Assembly (NCBI GenBank): GCA_019084435.1
Contig: JAHRFV010000126.1
Location: forward strand, 1 to 29,475
Source of the DNA: Dethiosulfatibacter sp.
GTDB lineage: Bacteria > Bacillota_A > Clostridia > Tissierellales > Dethiosulfatibacteraceae
DNA: 29,475 nucleotides
Direction of reading: 5' to 3'
Position numbers and translations under genes: made by a program. The notes under the pieces are model-generated. The model was not told where the DNA came from and searched no databases. It saw only the letters and a list, made by a program, of their open reading frames with translations. The stretch's first letter is position 1; the number at the start of each line of letters is the position of its first letter. Shown in pieces: positions 7,949 to 16,303 of the stretch.

Positions 7949-9796
7949 ATGAAACCGACAATTGCTATTATGAGCTACAAATGGCTTACCACATTAATAA
8001 AATCAATTGAACATAAGTATTATGATAAAGTAAATTTGATTATTAAAGATACTTTACTTGAACAAGTCGTACCGGATGCCATGGCAATGGAGGCGAACCA
8101 GGAAGTTGATGTGTTTGTATCGGCAGGAGGCAATGCTCGGTTGTTATCCAAACATCTTAATAGCCCTTTGATGGAAATTGAGGTAACGGGATTCGATATT
8201 TTGCTGGCTTTAAAAAAAGCAAAAGAACATTCAGATAAAGTTGGGGTAATATCATATCAAAAGCCCATACCTTGTTTGGAAGAAGTGGTATGTATGCTCA
8301 ACATTTCAGTTAGAGAAATAACATACGATGATTTCGAGGATTTAGAACGCGTTCTGGATATTTTGGAAAGTGAGGGAATTCATACCATTGTAGGCTCTAG
8401 TCTTGTTTTGGAGCGAGCACTTCTGAGGGGGATGAATGTTGTATTCATCTATTCTACACAAGGAATTTCATTAACATTGGATGCTGCTGTTAAGGTTGCT
8501 ATTTCAAAAAAAATAGAATCAGAAAGAGCAGAGCGATTCCGAATTATTATGGATTTTGCCTACGGAGGAATTATCAGCACAGATCATCAAGGGATAGTAA
8601 CTGTCTATAACCCCAGCGCAGAAAAAATAATGGGGATTCCAAAGCAAAACGTATTAGGCTATTCTATTGAGGACGTAATACCGTATACTCACCTTAAGAA
8701 GATTCTAAAAACAGGAAAACCTCAGTTTAATCAAATACAATCAGTTGGGGAGGTTCAAATCCTGACAAACCGAATTCCTATTATAGTTAACGGGGTGACT
8801 ACAGGTACAGTGGCAACATTTCAAGATATTGGGAGTATTCAAACAGCAGAAGAGACCATTCGTAAACGATTATATGAAAAAGGTTTTGTCGCCAAATCAA
8901 CCATGGATGATATTGTAGGTGAAAGCAGAATCATAAAAGAGGTCAAAAGAGAAGCCTGCTTGTATGCAAAAACAGAATCCAGCGTGATGATAACAGGTGA
9001 ATCCGGGACGGGAAAAGAACTTTTTTCTCAAGCAATCCATAATTATTCCAAACGTAGTAAGAAGCCATTTTTAGCGATAAATTGTGCGGCTTTACCAGAA
9101 AATCTGCTTGAGAGCGAACTATTTGGCTATGATGAAGGTGCTTTTACAGGTGCTAAAAAGGGCGGAAAACCCGGGCTTTTCGAATTAGCTCATGGAGGAA
9201 CGGTTTTTTTAGATGAAATAGGTGAGATTTCATTGAAAATACAAGCTAGATTGCTTCGTGTTTTAGAAGAACGTGAGGTCATGCGTATAGGTGGAAATAA
9301 GATAACAATGGTTGACATACGTGTCCTCACCGCTACCAATAAGAATTTGTGGAACTTAATACAGAGTGGAGATTTCAGAGAGGATTTGTATTACAGAATA
9401 AACGTATTTGAACTAAATATTCCACCTTTAAGGGAACGAGAAGATGACATTAATATTTTAGCGAAAGCTTTCTTGAAAAAGTTGAGAGCGGATTTAACTG
9501 AAAAAGAAATCATGACTATATTGGATAATCCTTTGATCAGAGAGTACCATTGGCCAGGAAACATACGTGAATTAAGTAATTTTATTGAGAGAATCTCAGT
9601 TCTTTACGAAAAGAATACAGATCCGGCTCCTCTTATCTGGAAAACAATTAAAAAACCAAGTCCTTTAACCCTTGAATATCCTAATTTAGATGAAATACAT
9701 CAGGTTCTAAAAGAGGTGCGTGGCAGTAAAACCGAGGCAGCTAAACGGTTAGGAATTAGTCGAACAAGCCTTTGGCGCAAATTGAACAACAAATAG
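7949..9796 (+). CDS. Sigma-54-dependent transcriptional activator, PrpR-type
   Basis: This 615-aa enhancer-binding protein has four parts. The N-terminal PrpR_N-like sensor (1-about 190) would bind an organic-acid or acyl-CoA type effector. A PAS domain follows (about 197-310). The AAA+ domain (about 325-555) has Walker A GESGTGKE (350-357), the sigma-54-contacting GAFTGA loop (397-402), Walker B FLDEIGEI (Asp422) and the arginine-containing FREDLYYRINVFELNIPPLR. The C-terminal Fis-type helix-turn-helix is at about 580-613 (SKTEAAKRLGISRTSLWRKL). RBS GGAGG (7939-7943) fits ATG 7949. It sits directly upstream of a -24/-12 promoter and catabolic operon, so it almost certainly activates that operon when the substrate is present. 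Confidence 0.93.
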   Translation: MKPTIAIMSYKWLTTLIKSIEHKYYDKVNLIIKDTLLEQVVPDAMAMEANQEVDVFVSAGGNARLLSKHLNSPLMEIEVTGFDILLALKKAKEHSDKVGVISYQKPIPCLEEVVCMLNISVREITYDDFEDLERVLDILESEGIHTIVGSSLVLERALLRGMNVVFIYSTQGISLTLDAAVKVAISKKIESERAERFRIIMDFAYGGIISTDHQGIVTVYNPSAEKIMGIPKQNVLGYSIEDVIPYTHLKKILKTGKPQFNQIQSVGEVQILTNRIPIIVNGVTTGTVATFQDIGSIQTAEETIRKRLYEKGFVAKSTMDDIVGESRIIKEVKREACLYAKTESSVMITGESGTGKELFSQAIHNYSKRSKKPFLAINCAALPENLLESELFGYDEGAFTGAKKGGKPGLFELAHGGTVFLDEIGEISLKIQARLLRVLEEREVMRIGGNKITMVDIRVLTATNKNLWNLIQSGDFREDLYYRINVFELNIPPLREREDDINILAKAFLKKLRADLTEKEIMTILDNPLIREYHWPGNIRELSNFIERISVLYEKNTDPAPLIWKTIKKPSPLTLEYPNLDEIHQVLKEVRGSKTEAAKRLGISRTSLWRKLNNK

Positions 9797-9870
9797 AAAT
9801 GAAACAAATATGAACGATAAGAAACAAATAGAAACAAATAGAAACAAATAGAAACATAATGAACCGATAT
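9791..9870 (+). repeat. Tandem 10-bp repeat array (GAAACAAATA), candidate upstream activating sequence
   Basis: Exact copies of GAAACAAATA begin at 9801, 9821, 9831 and 9841. Diverged copies in the same 10-base register occupy 9791, 9811 (TGAACGATAA), 9851 (GAAACATAAT) and 9861 (GAACCGATAT). The period equals about one helical turn, so all copies face one side of the DNA. The array starts inside the activator stop codon and ends about 60 bases before the -24 element, the usual distance range for enhancer sites of sigma-54 activators. It is not CRISPR: there are no spacers and the unit is too short. Confidence 0.85.
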
Positions 9871-9927
9871 CGAGCAAATTCTTTTTCCAACATACGCGGA
9901 AAACGGTTATTCGCCCTTTTTTTATCT

Positions 9928-9944
9928 TGGCATATATTTTGCAT
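9928..9944 (+). promoter_or_regulatory. Sigma-54 (-24/-12) promoter of the hydratase-lyase-TRAP operon
   Basis: The sequence TTGGCATATATTTTGCAT contains the invariant GG (9929-9930) and GC (9941-9942) with the required ten bases between them, close to the TGGCAC-N5-TTGCA consensus. The predicted start is near 9954, giving a short leader before ATG 9976. It fits the sigma-54 activator encoded immediately upstream. Confidence 0.88.
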
Positions 9945-9975
9945 AGATATATTATATGAAAGGAGTTGAAAACAT

Positions 9976-11238
9976 ATGGGGATGACAATAACAGAAAAAA
10001 TACTAGCAAAGAAGTGTGGGATGGACAAAGTTGCACCGGATGAATTGATTGTCGCCAAACTTGATACTGTTCTGGCCAATGACATCACAGCTGCAACCGC
10101 AATTCCAGAAATGAAAAAAATGGGCTATGAAAGGGTATTTGATTCCAAAAAAGTCATTTTTGTCATGGATCATTTTGTGCCAAATTCGGACATCAATGCG
10201 GCTAAACAAAGCAAGCTGTGTCGCGATTTTGCCAGAGAAACAAACTTGGTAAACTTTTATGACGTTGGCAACATGGGTATTGAACATGTACTCTTGCCGG
10301 AAAAAGGACATGTTTTACCTGGAGATGTCGTTATTGGAGGAGATTCTCACACCTGTACCTATGGAGCATTAGGCGCATTTTCCACTGGGATGGGAAGTAC
10401 CGATCTGGCAGCTGCAATGGCCAAGGGAGAGATTTGGTTCCGTGTCCCGGCAAGTATTAAATTTGTTTATAAGGGCACTTTACCACGATTTGTATCAGGC
10501 AAAGATCTCATTCTTTATACGATCGGAAGAATCGGAGTAGATGGCGCATTGTATAAAGCCATGGAGTTTACCGGTCAAGCAATAGATGAGTTATCTATGG
10601 ATGGACGGTTCACAATGTGTAACATGGCAATCGAAGCAGGTGCGAAGAATGGCATTATTGCACCAGACAAAAAAACAGAGCAATATATTAAGCCAAGAGC
10701 CAAGAGACCTTATCAGTTTTATCAGAGTGACAGTGACGCGTCTTATGAAAATATCCATGAATTCGATGTATCGTTGATAGAACCGCAGGTTGCTCTGCCA
10801 CATCTTCCTTCAAACACGAAAGGTATAAGTGAAATATCAAATATTTCAATAGACCAGGTGGTGATAGGGTCTTGTACAAACGGAAGGATTAGTGACTTAC
10901 GGGAAGCAGCAGCAATATTAAAAGGAAAAAAAGTACACCCTTACGTACGTACACTCGTCATTCCTGGGTCGCAGGAAGTCTACTTACAGGCGATCAAGGA
11001 AGGTCTGATAGAGACCATTATTGAAGCCGGGGCAGCCGTATCAACTCCAAGCTGTGGACCATGTTTTGGGGGGCACTTGGGAATCATTGCAGCAGGTGAG
11101 CGCTGTCTATCCACAACAAATCGAAATTTTGTTGGACGAATGGGAGACCCAAAATCCGAAGTGTATCTGTCTGGACCAGCTGTGGCGGCAGCTTCAGCTA
11201 TAAAAGGAATCATTACAGATCCCAAGGAGGTGATGTGA
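9976..11238 (+). CDS. Aconitase-family hydratase, large subunit (LeuC/HacA/DmdA-like)
   Basis: This 420-aa [4Fe-4S] hydro-lyase large subunit has cluster ligands Cys300 (VIGSCTNGR), Cys360 and Cys363 (TPSCGPCFGG). The family signatures GGDSHTCTYGALGAF and STGMGSTDLAAAMA are also present. It would isomerise or hydrate a branched di- or tricarboxylate together with the small subunit encoded next. RBS AAAGGAG (9959-9965) lies ten bases before ATG 9976; ATG 9982 is an alternative. Neighbouring genes (C-C lyase, TRAP transporter, PrpR-type activator) argue for catabolism, not leucine biosynthesis. The closest known arrangement is 2,3-dimethylmalate dehydratase (DmdA) of Eubacterium barkeri. Homoaconitase or isopropylmalate isomerase activity cannot be excluded from sequence alone. 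Confidence 0.85.
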   Translation: MGMTITEKILAKKCGMDKVAPDELIVAKLDTVLANDITAATAIPEMKKMGYERVFDSKKVIFVMDHFVPNSDINAAKQSKLCRDFARETNLVNFYDVGNMGIEHVLLPEKGHVLPGDVVIGGDSHTCTYGALGAFSTGMGSTDLAAAMAKGEIWFRVPASIKFVYKGTLPRFVSGKDLILYTIGRIGVDGALYKAMEFTGQAIDELSMDGRFTMCNMAIEAGAKNGIIAPDKKTEQYIKPRAKRPYQFYQSDSDASYENIHEFDVSLIEPQVALPHLPSNTKGISEISNISIDQVVIGSCTNGRISDLREAAAILKGKKVHPYVRTLVIPGSQEVYLQAIKEGLIETIIEAGAAVSTPSCGPCFGGHLGIIAAGERCLSTTNRNFVGRMGDPKSEVYLSGPAVAAASAIKGIITDPKEVM

Positions 11239-11720
11239 TGACAGGTAAAGCTTTTATATTCGGAGACAATATAGATACTGATGTTATGGTTCCAGGAAAA
11301 TATTTAACATTGTCAAAACCAGAAGAACTGGCAAAAGTTTGCATGGCAGGTATATCGGATGATTTCGCGAAAAATATTTCAAAAGGTGATGTATTCGTTG
11401 CAGGAACAAACTTCGGCTGTGGGAGTTCTCGCGAGCATGCCCCTGTCAGCATTAAAGCCGCAGGTGTAAGCTGTGTTATTGCTGCTTCATTTGCGAGAAT
11501 ATTCTATCGTAACGCTATCAATATCGGTTTACCAGTCTTAGAATCATTAGATGCCGTCAATTCAATAGAGGAAGGAGATGAAATAACAGTCGATATAACA
11601 AAAGGCTCTATTACAAATCATACTAAGAATGAAACATATAATTTTAAACCATTTCCAAAATTTGTTTTGGAAATATTCGAAGCTGGTGGACTTGCCAATT
11701 TAATAAAAAACGAAATATGA
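11238..11720 (+). CDS. Aconitase-family hydratase, small (swivel) subunit (LeuD/DmdB-like)
   Basis: This 160-aa swivel-domain subunit completes the hydratase with the preceding gene. It shows TDVMVPGKYLTLSKPEEL near the N-terminus, the active-site segment NFGCGSSREHAP (about 55-67) and SFARIFYRNAINIGLPVLE. The substrate-discriminating loop near the N-terminus reads KYLTL, which resembles the YL-containing loop of isopropylmalate isomerase-like enzymes but is not diagnostic. ATG 11238 is preferred over GTG 11235: AAGGAGG (11224-11230) then has a seven-base spacer, and the start shares a base with the large-subunit TGA (11236-11238). The tight overlap implies stoichiometric translation of the two subunits. 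Confidence 0.85.
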   Translation: MTGKAFIFGDNIDTDVMVPGKYLTLSKPEELAKVCMAGISDDFAKNISKGDVFVAGTNFGCGSSREHAPVSIKAAGVSCVIAASFARIFYRNAINIGLPVLESLDAVNSIEEGDEITVDITKGSITNHTKNETYNFKPFPKFVLEIFEAGGLANLIKNEI

Positions 11721-11732
11721 GGAGGAATTTAA

Positions 11733-12590
11733 ATGCAAAGTAAGAAATTGAGGGAAATGTTGGATGCCCCGGGAATAATAATCGCACCTGGAGCTTTTGA
11801 TTCTTGGTCTGCAAAACTTGTTGAGATGACAGGTTTTCAAGCAGTATATATGACAGGTTATGGCACATCGGCTAGTGTGATTGGTGCTCCTGACATTGGA
11901 TTGCTATCTATGTCAGAAATGGTTACAAATGCTAAAAACATGGCAGCAGCAATAAATGTGCCATTGATTGCAGACGCGGATACAGGTTATGGTGGTGTAC
12001 TAAATGTTATTAGAACTGTTCAGGAGTATGAAAGAAGTGGAGTCGCTGCCATTCAACTTGAGGACCAGGTATTACCAAAAAGATGTGGACACATGGAAGG
12101 AAAAGAGCTTGTCCCTATGGAGGAAATGGTCTCTAAAATCAAGGCCGCTGTTCATGCAAGAAGCTCGAAAGATTTTGTTATTATTGCAAGAACTGATGCT
12201 CGTGCAGTCAATGGGTTTGAGGATGCGATAGTGAGAGCCCAAGCATATGACGATGCTGGTGCAGATGTCATTTTCTTTGAAGCACCTCAAAGTGTGGAGG
12301 AGATGAAAAAAGTGGCCGCCACTATTAAGAAACCACTTTTAGCCAACATGGTTGAAGCAGGAAAAACACCTTTTTTAACATCAAAAGAACTAGAAGAAAT
12401 AGGGTACAAAATTGTCATATATCCATCATCAACCCTTTATGCGGCAACGAAATCGATGTTAGAGATGTTGAAATGCTTGAAAGAAACAGACAGTACAAAA
12501 GATTATCTTGATAAAATGACTGGATTTGGAGAGTTCTATGATCTTGTTGGGGTTGAAAAAGCACGTGCTTTGGAATCTTCATTCAAATAA
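11733..12590 (+). CDS. Isocitrate lyase/PEP-mutase family C-C lyase (2,3-dimethylmalate lyase-like)
   Basis: This 285-aa member of the isocitrate lyase/PEP mutase superfamily shows Mg-binding ADADTGYGG, LEDQ, the catalytic-cysteine motif PKRCGHMEGK (Cys118), RTDAR and FEAPQS. The KRCGH motif marks the true lyases (isocitrate, methylisocitrate and dimethylmalate lyase), as opposed to phosphonomutases. It would cleave a 2-hydroxy-dicarboxylate made by the upstream hydratase. With dimethylmalate the products are pyruvate and propionate; with methylisocitrate, pyruvate and succinate. The 285-residue length fits methylisocitrate or dimethylmalate lyase better than classical isocitrate lyase (over 400). 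RBS GAGGAGG lies just upstream, and the start is 12 bases after the small subunit. Confidence 0.85.
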   Translation: MQSKKLREMLDAPGIIIAPGAFDSWSAKLVEMTGFQAVYMTGYGTSASVIGAPDIGLLSMSEMVTNAKNMAAAINVPLIADADTGYGGVLNVIRTVQEYERSGVAAIQLEDQVLPKRCGHMEGKELVPMEEMVSKIKAAVHARSSKDFVIIARTDARAVNGFEDAIVRAQAYDDAGADVIFFEAPQSVEEMKKVAATIKKPLLANMVEAGKTPFLTSKELEEIGYKIVIYPSSTLYAATKSMLEMLKCLKETDSTKDYLDKMTGFGEFYDLVGVEKARALESSFK

Positions 12591-12669
12591 GGTTTATTTT
12601 TAATACAGCTTAGGGTATAATTCAATAAAGTGCATTTCCAATTTATACTATAAAAAAGGAGAAAAAACA

Positions 12670-13782
12670 ATGAAGAAAAGAATTTTCATCATCACAATTT
12701 GCTTTATTCTTTTTGCGGTAAGCTTGACCGGGTGTAGTTCCACACCACCAGAAACAACCGCAGCACCAGAAACTACAACTACAACTACAGCTTCAGGAGA
12801 TGCTCCTAAAGAACCTTTTCATGTAAGCATAACAGCGGGTAGACCTGGAGATACTTGGTATGTTCTTTCTCATGCCCTTGCAACTTTCATTAACGAGAGA
12901 TCAGACTGGCTTACAGCAGATGTAGTGGCTACCGCAGGCGTTACAGACAATACCCGTATGCTGATGGGAGATGATAAATCAGTTCGTGGGACACATTTGA
13001 ACGTCACAATGCTACCAGGCGCTACAGTTTGGGGAGACGGTGAGTATATGCCGCTGCAGGTTGGGATGCTATGTATGTTGAATGAAACTTTTGTTACCTT
13101 GGATCCATCGATCAAGACACTTGCTGATTTTTCCGGCAAGACTATCTCGCTGCCGCGTGATGTTCCGGAAGGATACGCCTTTATATTCAAAAACATGATT
13201 GAATTGGCCGGAGCAACAGATTTTAATATTATACATGGTGGAACAGGCGATAGATTGACGGCACTTAGAGATGGGGCTGCTGTTGTCGGTACACTGCCTT
13301 TTGATTTTTATTATCCAAATGAGTATGCGCTTTCTTCACAACTTTTAGAATATAGCGCACGTGGCACTTTGTATTATCCAAACCAAGGCAATCTCGATGA
13401 GAATCTCGATTTAATCGAAGAGGCATGTAAAACCGATCCTTTTGTTGGATCGAGCGAATTACCTGCTTTGGGAATGATAGCGCCAGCCAATTCTCTTGGT
13501 GAGACACAAACTGAAGACATGACCTATGTCAGTACGCCAATCTATTGGTCAGCTGGAATAGAAATGCCGGAAGATGTCGTTTATGAGATCACTCGTATCT
13601 TGTATGAAGCGGCAGAGAATGGAGATTTTATTCCTTACCATGCCATGGGAAAGGGTATCACGACTGAGTTCATAGGAATGTCATTCTGGGCAGATGAACA
13701 GGAAAGACTAAGTATGTTCCATCCAGGAGCACTTAAATTTTATCAAGAAATGGGAGTCGAGTTAAAAACGTTCCTCGATTAG
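12670..13782 (+). CDS. TAXI-family TRAP transporter solute-binding lipoprotein
   Basis: This 370-aa exported binding protein belongs to the TAXI branch of TRAP transporters. The signal peptide has a hydrophobic core and lipobox LTGC (Cys22). A Thr/Pro/Ala-rich tether follows (about 24-45). The mature domain opens with SITAGRPGDTWYVLSHALA, characteristic of TAXI proteins (compare the usual TGGxxGTYY). It would capture the operon's substrate, presumably a carboxylate, and hand it to the permease encoded next. RBS AAAGGAG precedes ATG 12670. The gap after the lyase gene (79 bases) holds no obvious terminator, so the gene is probably in the same transcript. Confidence 0.88.
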   Translation: MKKRIFIITICFILFAVSLTGCSSTPPETTAAPETTTTTTASGDAPKEPFHVSITAGRPGDTWYVLSHALATFINERSDWLTADVVATAGVTDNTRMLMGDDKSVRGTHLNVTMLPGATVWGDGEYMPLQVGMLCMLNETFVTLDPSIKTLADFSGKTISLPRDVPEGYAFIFKNMIELAGATDFNIIHGGTGDRLTALRDGAAVVGTLPFDFYYPNEYALSSQLLEYSARGTLYYPNQGNLDENLDLIEEACKTDPFVGSSELPALGMIAPANSLGETQTEDMTYVSTPIYWSAGIEMPEDVVYEITRILYEAAENGDFIPYHAMGKGITTEFIGMSFWADEQERLSMFHPGALKFYQEMGVELKTFLD

Positions 13783-13796
13783 TTTTGGCATAAAAA

Positions 13797-13837
13797 GTGT
13801 TGATAATAATTCGATATTTACGAATTATTATCAACAC
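13797..13837 (+). repeat. 17-bp perfect intergenic hairpin between binding-protein and permease genes
   Basis: Positions 13797-13813 pair perfectly with 13821-13837 around a 7-base loop (ATATTTA). There is no T-run after the stem, so it is not a classical terminator. Its position, 14 bases after the solute-binding-protein stop and 25 bases before the permease start, suggests an RNA-processing or 3'-end-stabilising element that keeps binding protein in excess over permease, as known for several binding-protein operons (inference). It could also be partly attenuating. Confidence 0.8.
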
Positions 13838-13862
13838 CAACATAATGAAATGGGGTGGAAAT

Positions 13863-15770
13863 ATGTCTATTGAAGACAAACAAACAAAGTCAAAAACTAA
13901 CTGGATTGACTTAATTTTTTATATTATTCTATTCGTGTTCATATTGTATCAGCTTTATTACGTGAGGAAAGTACCATATGAACCAGCGAAACATGCAATA
14001 ATTCATCTTGGGTTTGCCATGGTAGTAAGTGCATGGGCGAGACTTCGCTCAAAAAACCTTTCAAAGGCAAGAAGAGCGACTATTATTTTAGTAATTATTG
14101 CCTCCGTCGTCGTTACGTTGTATTTCTTTTTAAATTATAAAATGATTCTATCCAATCCTAGTTTTCCACCATTTTGGGCATTGGTAATGGGAGTGCTCGC
14201 TGCATTCACATCTATTTTACTGGTATATTGGACCTACGGTTTACTATTCCCGATTTTTTCTGTTATTGCTTTTCTATATGTGCTTTATGGAAAGTATATT
14301 CCAGGAGTGCTCAAAGCCACATCTTCTTCGTTGCCACGAGCGATTACTATTTTAGCAACAGATGTGACATCGCCTTGGGGCGTTTATGGAAGTTTGTTGG
14401 CGTTATCGGCAAATTATTTGTTTCTTTTTATCATTTTTGGCTCGGTGCTACACGCATTTGGAGGTTTGCGATTTATTATGCAACTCGGCAATCTGGCAGC
14501 GTCTAAGCTAAGAAGCGGTCCGGCTGCGTTGGCTGTCATCACTAGTGCATTAATGGGGTCGATAACAGGAAGCACAGTCGCTAACATAACGATCACTGGC
14601 GCTTTCACCATTCCTTTGATGAAAAAAGCAGGCTATAAACCTAGTCAAGCAGCTGCTATTGAAGCAGCAGCATCAAATGGGGGACAGTTTCTACCTCCAA
14701 TAATGGGAGCTACAGTATTTGTTATGTCTTCCTATACAGGAATTCCGTATCTAACCATTGCCAAAGCAGCAATAATACCTGCTTTAATTTATTTTGTCAT
14801 GCTACTAATGTATGCGGAGTTGAATGCTAGAAAGCTTAACATCATAAAACTGCCTCTCGATATGAATTGGAGGAATTTAGTGTTGGATGCGCCTCTTTTT
14901 ATTGTTCCTTTGGGGATGCTAGTTGGAATGCTGATGAAAGGATATTCATTAATGAATGTAATTTTTTGGAGCATTATGATGGTTGTCGGTCTGGGGCTTA
15001 TTTCCAATCTACGTAAAGATGCCAAATTAGATTGGTATGAAGTAAGGGATAAGTTTGCAGAAGGCGCAATAACGGGATCGAATGTTGCCATTATTTTGGC
15101 CGTCATAGGAATCACTGTAGCAGCAATAGAAGTAACAGGACTTACTTTGAAGTTAAGTATATTTTTTGCAGCTTTAGCTGGAAACAATTTGCTTCTGCTG
15201 TTATTTTTCACGATGCTAACTTCGTTGATTTTAGGGACTGCCGTTCCAACCCCAGCTGCATACGTTATTGTCGCAACAGTTCTGTCACCTTTGTTAATAA
15301 GATTGGGGTTACCAACTTTACAAGCGCATCTGTTCCCAATGTTTTTTGCGTTTCTCTCGCATTTAACCCCACCGGTAGGAATCGGGCTAATAGTTGCTTG
15401 TAAGATGTCTGATAGCTCTTATAGGGATGGTGCCATAGAAGTTTGGAAAGCTGCATTCCCTTCATTGTTCCTTCCATTCGTTTTTGTTTATAGTCCAGCG
15501 ATTTTATTACAGTATGATAATGTGGCGACACTGATTTTTACAATTATCGGAGTATCTTTAGGATTCTTTGTACTAGCTGTTATATTTAATGGAGCTTGGA
15601 AGCTGAGACTGTTATTAGTTGAAAAGATAGTCCTGGCTATTTCTGCACTAGCTGCTTTTAATTATGTCTTTACTGCAAGTGGACCGTTTTATGTAGGTGT
15701 TTCTTTGGTGCTATGCATCGCTGCTTTGTCGTATAATATGAAAAGAACTGCAATGCCGAAAAATGCCTAG
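13863..15770 (+). CDS. TRAP transporter permease, fused 4TM-12TM (DctQM-type, TAXI partner)
   Basis: This 635-aa polytopic membrane protein has a small N-terminal membrane part (DctQ-like, first four helices in about 15-140) fused to a large DctM-like part. Conserved signatures include LMGSITGSTVANITITGAFTIPLMKK, AASNGGQFLPPIMGA, and the second-half repeat GTAVPTPAAYVIVA and HLTPPVGIGLIVA. It would move the operon's carboxylate substrate inward with Na+ or H+. The start at ATG 13863 is chosen because GGGGTGG (13852-13858) precedes it; the longer in-frame start at 13797 would lie in the hairpin and lacks a ribosome site. It is the last gene before a terminator. Confidence 0.9.
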   Translation: MSIEDKQTKSKTNWIDLIFYIILFVFILYQLYYVRKVPYEPAKHAIIHLGFAMVVSAWARLRSKNLSKARRATIILVIIASVVVTLYFFLNYKMILSNPSFPPFWALVMGVLAAFTSILLVYWTYGLLFPIFSVIAFLYVLYGKYIPGVLKATSSSLPRAITILATDVTSPWGVYGSLLALSANYLFLFIIFGSVLHAFGGLRFIMQLGNLAASKLRSGPAALAVITSALMGSITGSTVANITITGAFTIPLMKKAGYKPSQAAAIEAAASNGGQFLPPIMGATVFVMSSYTGIPYLTIAKAAIIPALIYFVMLLMYAELNARKLNIIKLPLDMNWRNLVLDAPLFIVPLGMLVGMLMKGYSLMNVIFWSIMMVVGLGLISNLRKDAKLDWYEVRDKFAEGAITGSNVAIILAVIGITVAAIEVTGLTLKLSIFFAALAGNNLLLLLFFTMLTSLILGTAVPTPAAYVIVATVLSPLLIRLGLPTLQAHLFPMFFAFLSHLTPPVGIGLIVACKMSDSSYRDGAIEVWKAAFPSLFLPFVFVYSPAILLQYDNVATLIFTIIGVSLGFFVLAVIFNGAWKLRLLLVEKIVLAISALAAFNYVFTASGPFYVGVSLVLCIAALSYNMKRTAMPKNA

Positions 15771-15831
15771 ATGGCAAGACTCTTAGGGATATGTTGAATT
15801 TAGTTTAGAAAGATCAATAGTTCATTCAATT

Positions 15832-15895
15832 AAAAGGAACATCATAATTTAGAATTAAAATCTATTCTAAGATATGATGTTCTTTTAGTTTTTAG
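15832..15895. terminator. Terminator-like hairpin between convergent TRAP operon and DsrE gene
   Basis: A long interrupted stem is formed: 15837-15846 pairs with 15873-15882, 15849-15855 pairs with 15864-15870, and outer AAAA (15832-15835) pairs with TTTT (15883-15886) past one bulged G. On the plus strand it is followed by AGTTTTT. On the minus strand TTTTAATTG follows the stem, so it could serve both convergent genes. Confidence 0.75.
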
Positions 15896-15939
15896 GATAC
15901 ATTTATCCATTGGAAAACAAGAACTTCAAAAACAACCAT

Positions 15940-16278
15940 TTACAAGGTGATAACCTTGGTCTCTGGATCTTTTAAATGCTCAGTAAAAGGTTGGCCAATG
16001 TAAAGCACTTCAATACCAAGTGACTCTAATTCTTGTACTTTGTCCAGATTTTCAGCACATGCTTTGCAAGCTCTGACGTTAACGCCAGCTTGGATCATCT
16101 GTTTAATAAGTTCCTGAATATGTTCATCGCTTGCTGCCAATTCTGTCGCGGCTCCCCATATAATCAATTCAACTTCTTCCCACCAACCTTTTTTTTTGGC
16201 ATTGAGAGTGTACATGAATATCATGTTTTCTACTGAAACCTTGTTTCCATCTGTCCATAAAACAACTAGTTTTTTCAT
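15940..16278 (-). CDS. DsrE/DsrF-like family small protein
   Basis: This 112-aa protein has the DsrE-like alpha/beta fold signature: an N-terminal strand KKLVVLWTDGNK, a middle strand VELIIWGAATELAA, GVNVRACKACAENL with a Cys-x-x-Cys pair (CKAC), and the closing GIEVLYIGQPFTEHL. Such proteins handle sulfur transfer (DsrEFH/TusBCD) or are of unknown function; nothing here identifies a partner. It is transcribed opposite to the TRAP operon and shares its terminator. RBS AAGGAAGG lies upstream of ATG 16278. It is probably unrelated to the TRAP substrate, but a link cannot be excluded. Confidence 0.75.
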   Translation of the reverse strand: MKKLVVLWTDGNKVSVENMIFMYTLNAKKKGWWEEVELIIWGAATELAASDEHIQELIKQMIQAGVNVRACKACAENLDKVQELESLGIEVLYIGQPFTEHLKDPETKVITL

Positions 16279-16303
16279 ATTTCATCCTTCCTTTATAATT
16301 TGT

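Noticed and set aside
9791..9870. CRISPR array
   Set aside because: The units are only 10 bases, directly abutting, with no spacers and no cas genes.
9976..11720. Annotation as leucine-biosynthetic LeuC/LeuD
   Set aside because: The motifs fit the whole hydratase family, but no leuA or leuB is adjacent. The operon instead has a catabolic lyase, a TRAP importer and sigma-54 control, so the biosynthetic name would mislead.
13797..13862. N-terminal extension of the TRAP permease
   Set aside because: The extra 22 codons are formed by the perfect hairpin and have no ribosome site; ATG 13863 has a good one.
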